In this document: positions 52,579 through 54,421 of the stretch, piece by piece | How the letters are laid out: each line of letters begins with the position of its first letter | Position numbering within the stretch: position 1 is the stretch's first letter | Source of the DNA: DATGMS01 sp040905145 | Lineage (GTDB): Bacteria > Bacteroidota > Bacteroidia > Cytophagales > Cyclobacteriaceae | Direction of reading: 5' to 3' | Assembly (NCBI GenBank): GCA_040905145.1 | Contig: JBBDSC010000039.1 | Span: forward strand, 1-54,421 | DNA length: 54,421 bases | Notes under the pieces: generated by a model | What the model saw: only the letters and a program-made list of their open reading frames with translations | Database searches by the model: none | What the model was told of the DNA's origin: nothing | Translations under genes and position numbers: made by a program

Positions 52579-54421
52579 TTATAGTGGGTAATCCCTATGA
52601 GTGGTTTTTCCTACCTTTACCTGGGATAAATCCCTTACCGCTTCTGCAATTCCTTGTGGGTCAAACCCACATTCCCGGTGCAATTGGATTTGCTCCCCAT
52701 GTTCGATTACCTTATCCGGAATGCCCAGACGTTTTACCTGGGCCTGGTAACCATGATCCACCATCCATTCCAATACGGCACTTCCAAATCCGCCCATAAG
52801 GCATCCATCTTCCACTGTAATCACTTTTTTGAACTTCCCAAAAACTTCATGCAGTAGGGAGTCATCCAAAGGCTTCACAAAACGCATATCATAATGCGCA
52901 GGGATTAGGCCCTCCTTTATCAAATTTTCAGAAGCTTCAACTGCATAATTCCCTATATGGCCAATGGTCAATAGGGCGATCCCTTCGCCTTCTTTGATTA
53001 TCCTCCCCTGGCCTACAGGTATTTCACGCAGGGGTTGTTTCCAGTCAGGCATTACCCCTTGGCCTCTGGGATATCTTATGGAAAAGGGGCCTTCAAACCT
53101 GGAGGCAGAATACATTAGATTACGTAACTCCTCTTCATTCATCGGGGCACTGACGACCAAATTGGGCAAACACCGGAAAAAGGCCAGATCATAAGCCCCA
53201 TGGTGGGTGGGGCCATCAGCTCCCGCAAAACCTGCTCTGTCTAAACAAAATACCACCGGCAAATCTTGAAGGCAAACATCATGTATGACCTGATCATAGG
53301 CCCGCTGCATAAAAGTACTGTAAATATTACAAAAGGGCTTTAACCCCTGGGCCGCTAAACCTGCGGAAAAAGTAACCGCATGCTGCTCTGCTATTCCCAC
53401 ATCATAAGTCCTATCAGGCATGGCTTTCATCATGATGTTCATGGAAGACCCTGATGGCATGGCAGGTGTTATTCCCATAATCCTTTCATCCTTCTCCGCT
53501 AATTCCACTAGGGTGTGTCCAAACACATCCTGATATTTGGGGGCTTGTGGCTTATCGTATGATTTCTTGGCTATTTCCCCTGTGATTTTATCAAATTTCC
53601 CTGGAGCATGCCATTTGGTCTGATCTTTCTCAGCCAGGGGATATCCTTTCCCTTTCACAGTGATACAATGCAAAATCTTTGGTCCCGGGATTTTTTTCAA
53701 GTCATTCAGAACCTCTACCAAATGATTTACATCATGACCATCTACCGGTCCAAAGTATCTTAAATTCAGGGACTCAAAAAGATTGCTTTGATTGAGCAGG
53801 GCTGACTTGACAGCCCCTTCAACTTTAGAGGCCACATCCTGCGCACTAAAGCCAAACTTACTGATCTTCCCTAATAGATTCCAGACCTCATCTTTCACCT
53901 TATTATAAGTACGCGAAGTGGTGATATCTGTTAAATATTCTTTTAATGCACCCACATTGGGATCTATGGACATGCAGTTATCATTTAAAATGATGATCAT
54001 ATTGGTGTCTGCAACACCTGCATGGTTCATCGCCTCGAATGCCATTCCGCCAGTTAATGCCCCATCCCCAATAACGGCAACATGTTGTCTCTTCAGCTCA
54101 CCCTTATATTTGGAAGCGGCAGCCATCCCCAGAGCGGCAGAAATGGAGGTACTGGAGTGGCCTACTCCAAAAGAATCATACTTGCTTTCTTTCCTTTTAG
54201 GAAATCCGGAAAGACCTTTGTACAATCTGTTGGTATGAAAAGCATCTCTTCTGCCTGTTAAAATTTTATGGCCGTAAGCCTGGTGGCCCACATCCCAAAC
54301 CAATTGATCATCCGGAGTATTTAAAACATAATGTAAAGCCACAGTCAGTTCCACCACACCCAAACCTGCTCCAAAATGCCCCCCATACACCGACACAGTG
54401 TCCACTAAAAATTGTCTTAAT
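52579..54421 (-). CDS. dxs: 1-deoxy-D-xylulose-5-phosphate synthase (5' end cut by the window)
   Basis: At least 614 residues are present; the frame runs off the right edge, and about 30 N-terminal residues are missing. The TPP/Mg site is GDGALTGGMAFEAMNHAG with a following NDNCMSIDP. GVGHSSTSISAALGMA and RAGFAGADGPTHHGAYD (the latter in the pyrimidine domain) are the family signatures. Dxs joins pyruvate and glyceraldehyde 3-phosphate, feeding isoprenoid, pyridoxal (with pdxJ) and thiamine synthesis. It uses TPP, the ligand of the nearby riboswitch. It is convergent with the receptor gene. Confidence 0.97.
   Translation of the reverse strand, partial: LRQFLVDTVSVYGGHFGAGLGVVELTVALHYVLNTPDDQLVWDVGHQAYGHKILTGRRDAFHTNRLYKGLSGFPKRKESKYDSFGVGHSSTSISAALGMAAASKYKGELKRQHVAVIGDGALTGGMAFEAMNHAGVADTNMIIILNDNCMSIDPNVGALKEYLTDITTSRTYNKVKDEVWNLLGKISKFGFSAQDVASKVEGAVKSALLNQSNLFESLNLRYFGPVDGHDVNHLVEVLNDLKKIPGPKILHCITVKGKGYPLAEKDQTKWHAPGKFDKITGEIAKKSYDKPQAPKYQDVFGHTLVELAEKDERIMGITPAMPSGSSMNIMMKAMPDRTYDVGIAEQHAVTFSAGLAAQGLKPFCNIYSTFMQRAYDQVIHDVCLQDLPVVFCLDRAGFAGADGPTHHGAYDLAFFRCLPNLVVSAPMNEEELRNLMYSASRFEGPFSIRYPRGQGVMPDWKQPLREIPVGQGRIIKEGEGIALLTIGHIGNYAVEASENLIKEGLIPAHYDMRFVKPLDDSLLHEVFGKFKKVITVEDGCLMGGFGSAVLEWMVDHGYQAQVKRLGIPDKVIEHGEQIQLHRECGFDPQGIAEAVRDLSQVKVGKTTHRDYPL

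Overview
The window looks like a chromosomal segment of a Bacteroidota bacterium, most likely Cytophagales and probably Cyclobacteriaceae. The grounds are the gene set and order (CBS protein, nadK, DUF6089 protein, uppS, bamA, two ompH genes), Bacteroidota-type promoters (TTTG, 19-20 nt, TANNTTTG), a TonB-dependent receptor with an N-terminal carboxypeptidase-regulatory-like domain, and DUF2027/Smr and TamB/AsmA-type giants. The family assignment is inference from gene content, not from a marker tree.

Positions 1-8757 are an accessory region. At its left end an integron-like remnant is seen: a methyltransferase gene enclosed by inverted GTTATAGGC boxes, followed by a long imperfect palindrome resembling an attC site, and preceded in the same orientation by a tyrosine recombinase whose C-terminus resembles IntI but whose middle catalytic part is deleted in frame. 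Then come a RhuM-Fic/DOC protein and a mobilizable element: relaxase MobB with a small membrane protein nested in its 3' end, MobC, a possible oriT, a 9-bp-periodic GTAC array, a RepA-like ATPase, a broken HTH gene behind a palindromic operator, an unknown protein, and a frameshifted tyrosine integrase beside an initiator tRNA gene (8758-8830). Two frameshifts and the deleted recombinase suggest a decaying island.

Positions 8831-54421 are mostly core genome: era-der-sprT-like; a TVP38-family membrane protein; a Cys/Met-metabolism PLP enzyme; a tamB-Smr-unknown operon divergent from tsaD-smpB-HNH; pheS; a 1438-residue AsmA-like protein; rluD; a D-cysteine desulfhydrase/ACC deaminase-type enzyme; UPF0316, MFS transporter and hemH; an antiporter translationally coupled to a universal stress protein; an envelope biogenesis run (CBS protein-nadK-DUF6089-uppS-bamA-ompH-ompH); trpG/pabA-cvpA-yqeY; pdxJ and an alpha/beta hydrolase; an RsmI-like methylase; pnuC with a NadR-type kinase; a TPP riboswitch driving a TonB-dependent receptor; and the 5'-truncated dxs at the right edge.

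Outside the protein genes the most unusual item is a single-gene transcription unit at about 29131-29410: a perfect Bacteroidota promoter, a roughly 150-nt RNA with perfect tRNA acceptor, D- and T-arms but a greatly enlarged middle and no recognisable anticodon, and a strong terminator. A family of patchwork intergenic repeats recurs in several gaps of the core part, and REP-like palindromes are present upstream of pheS.
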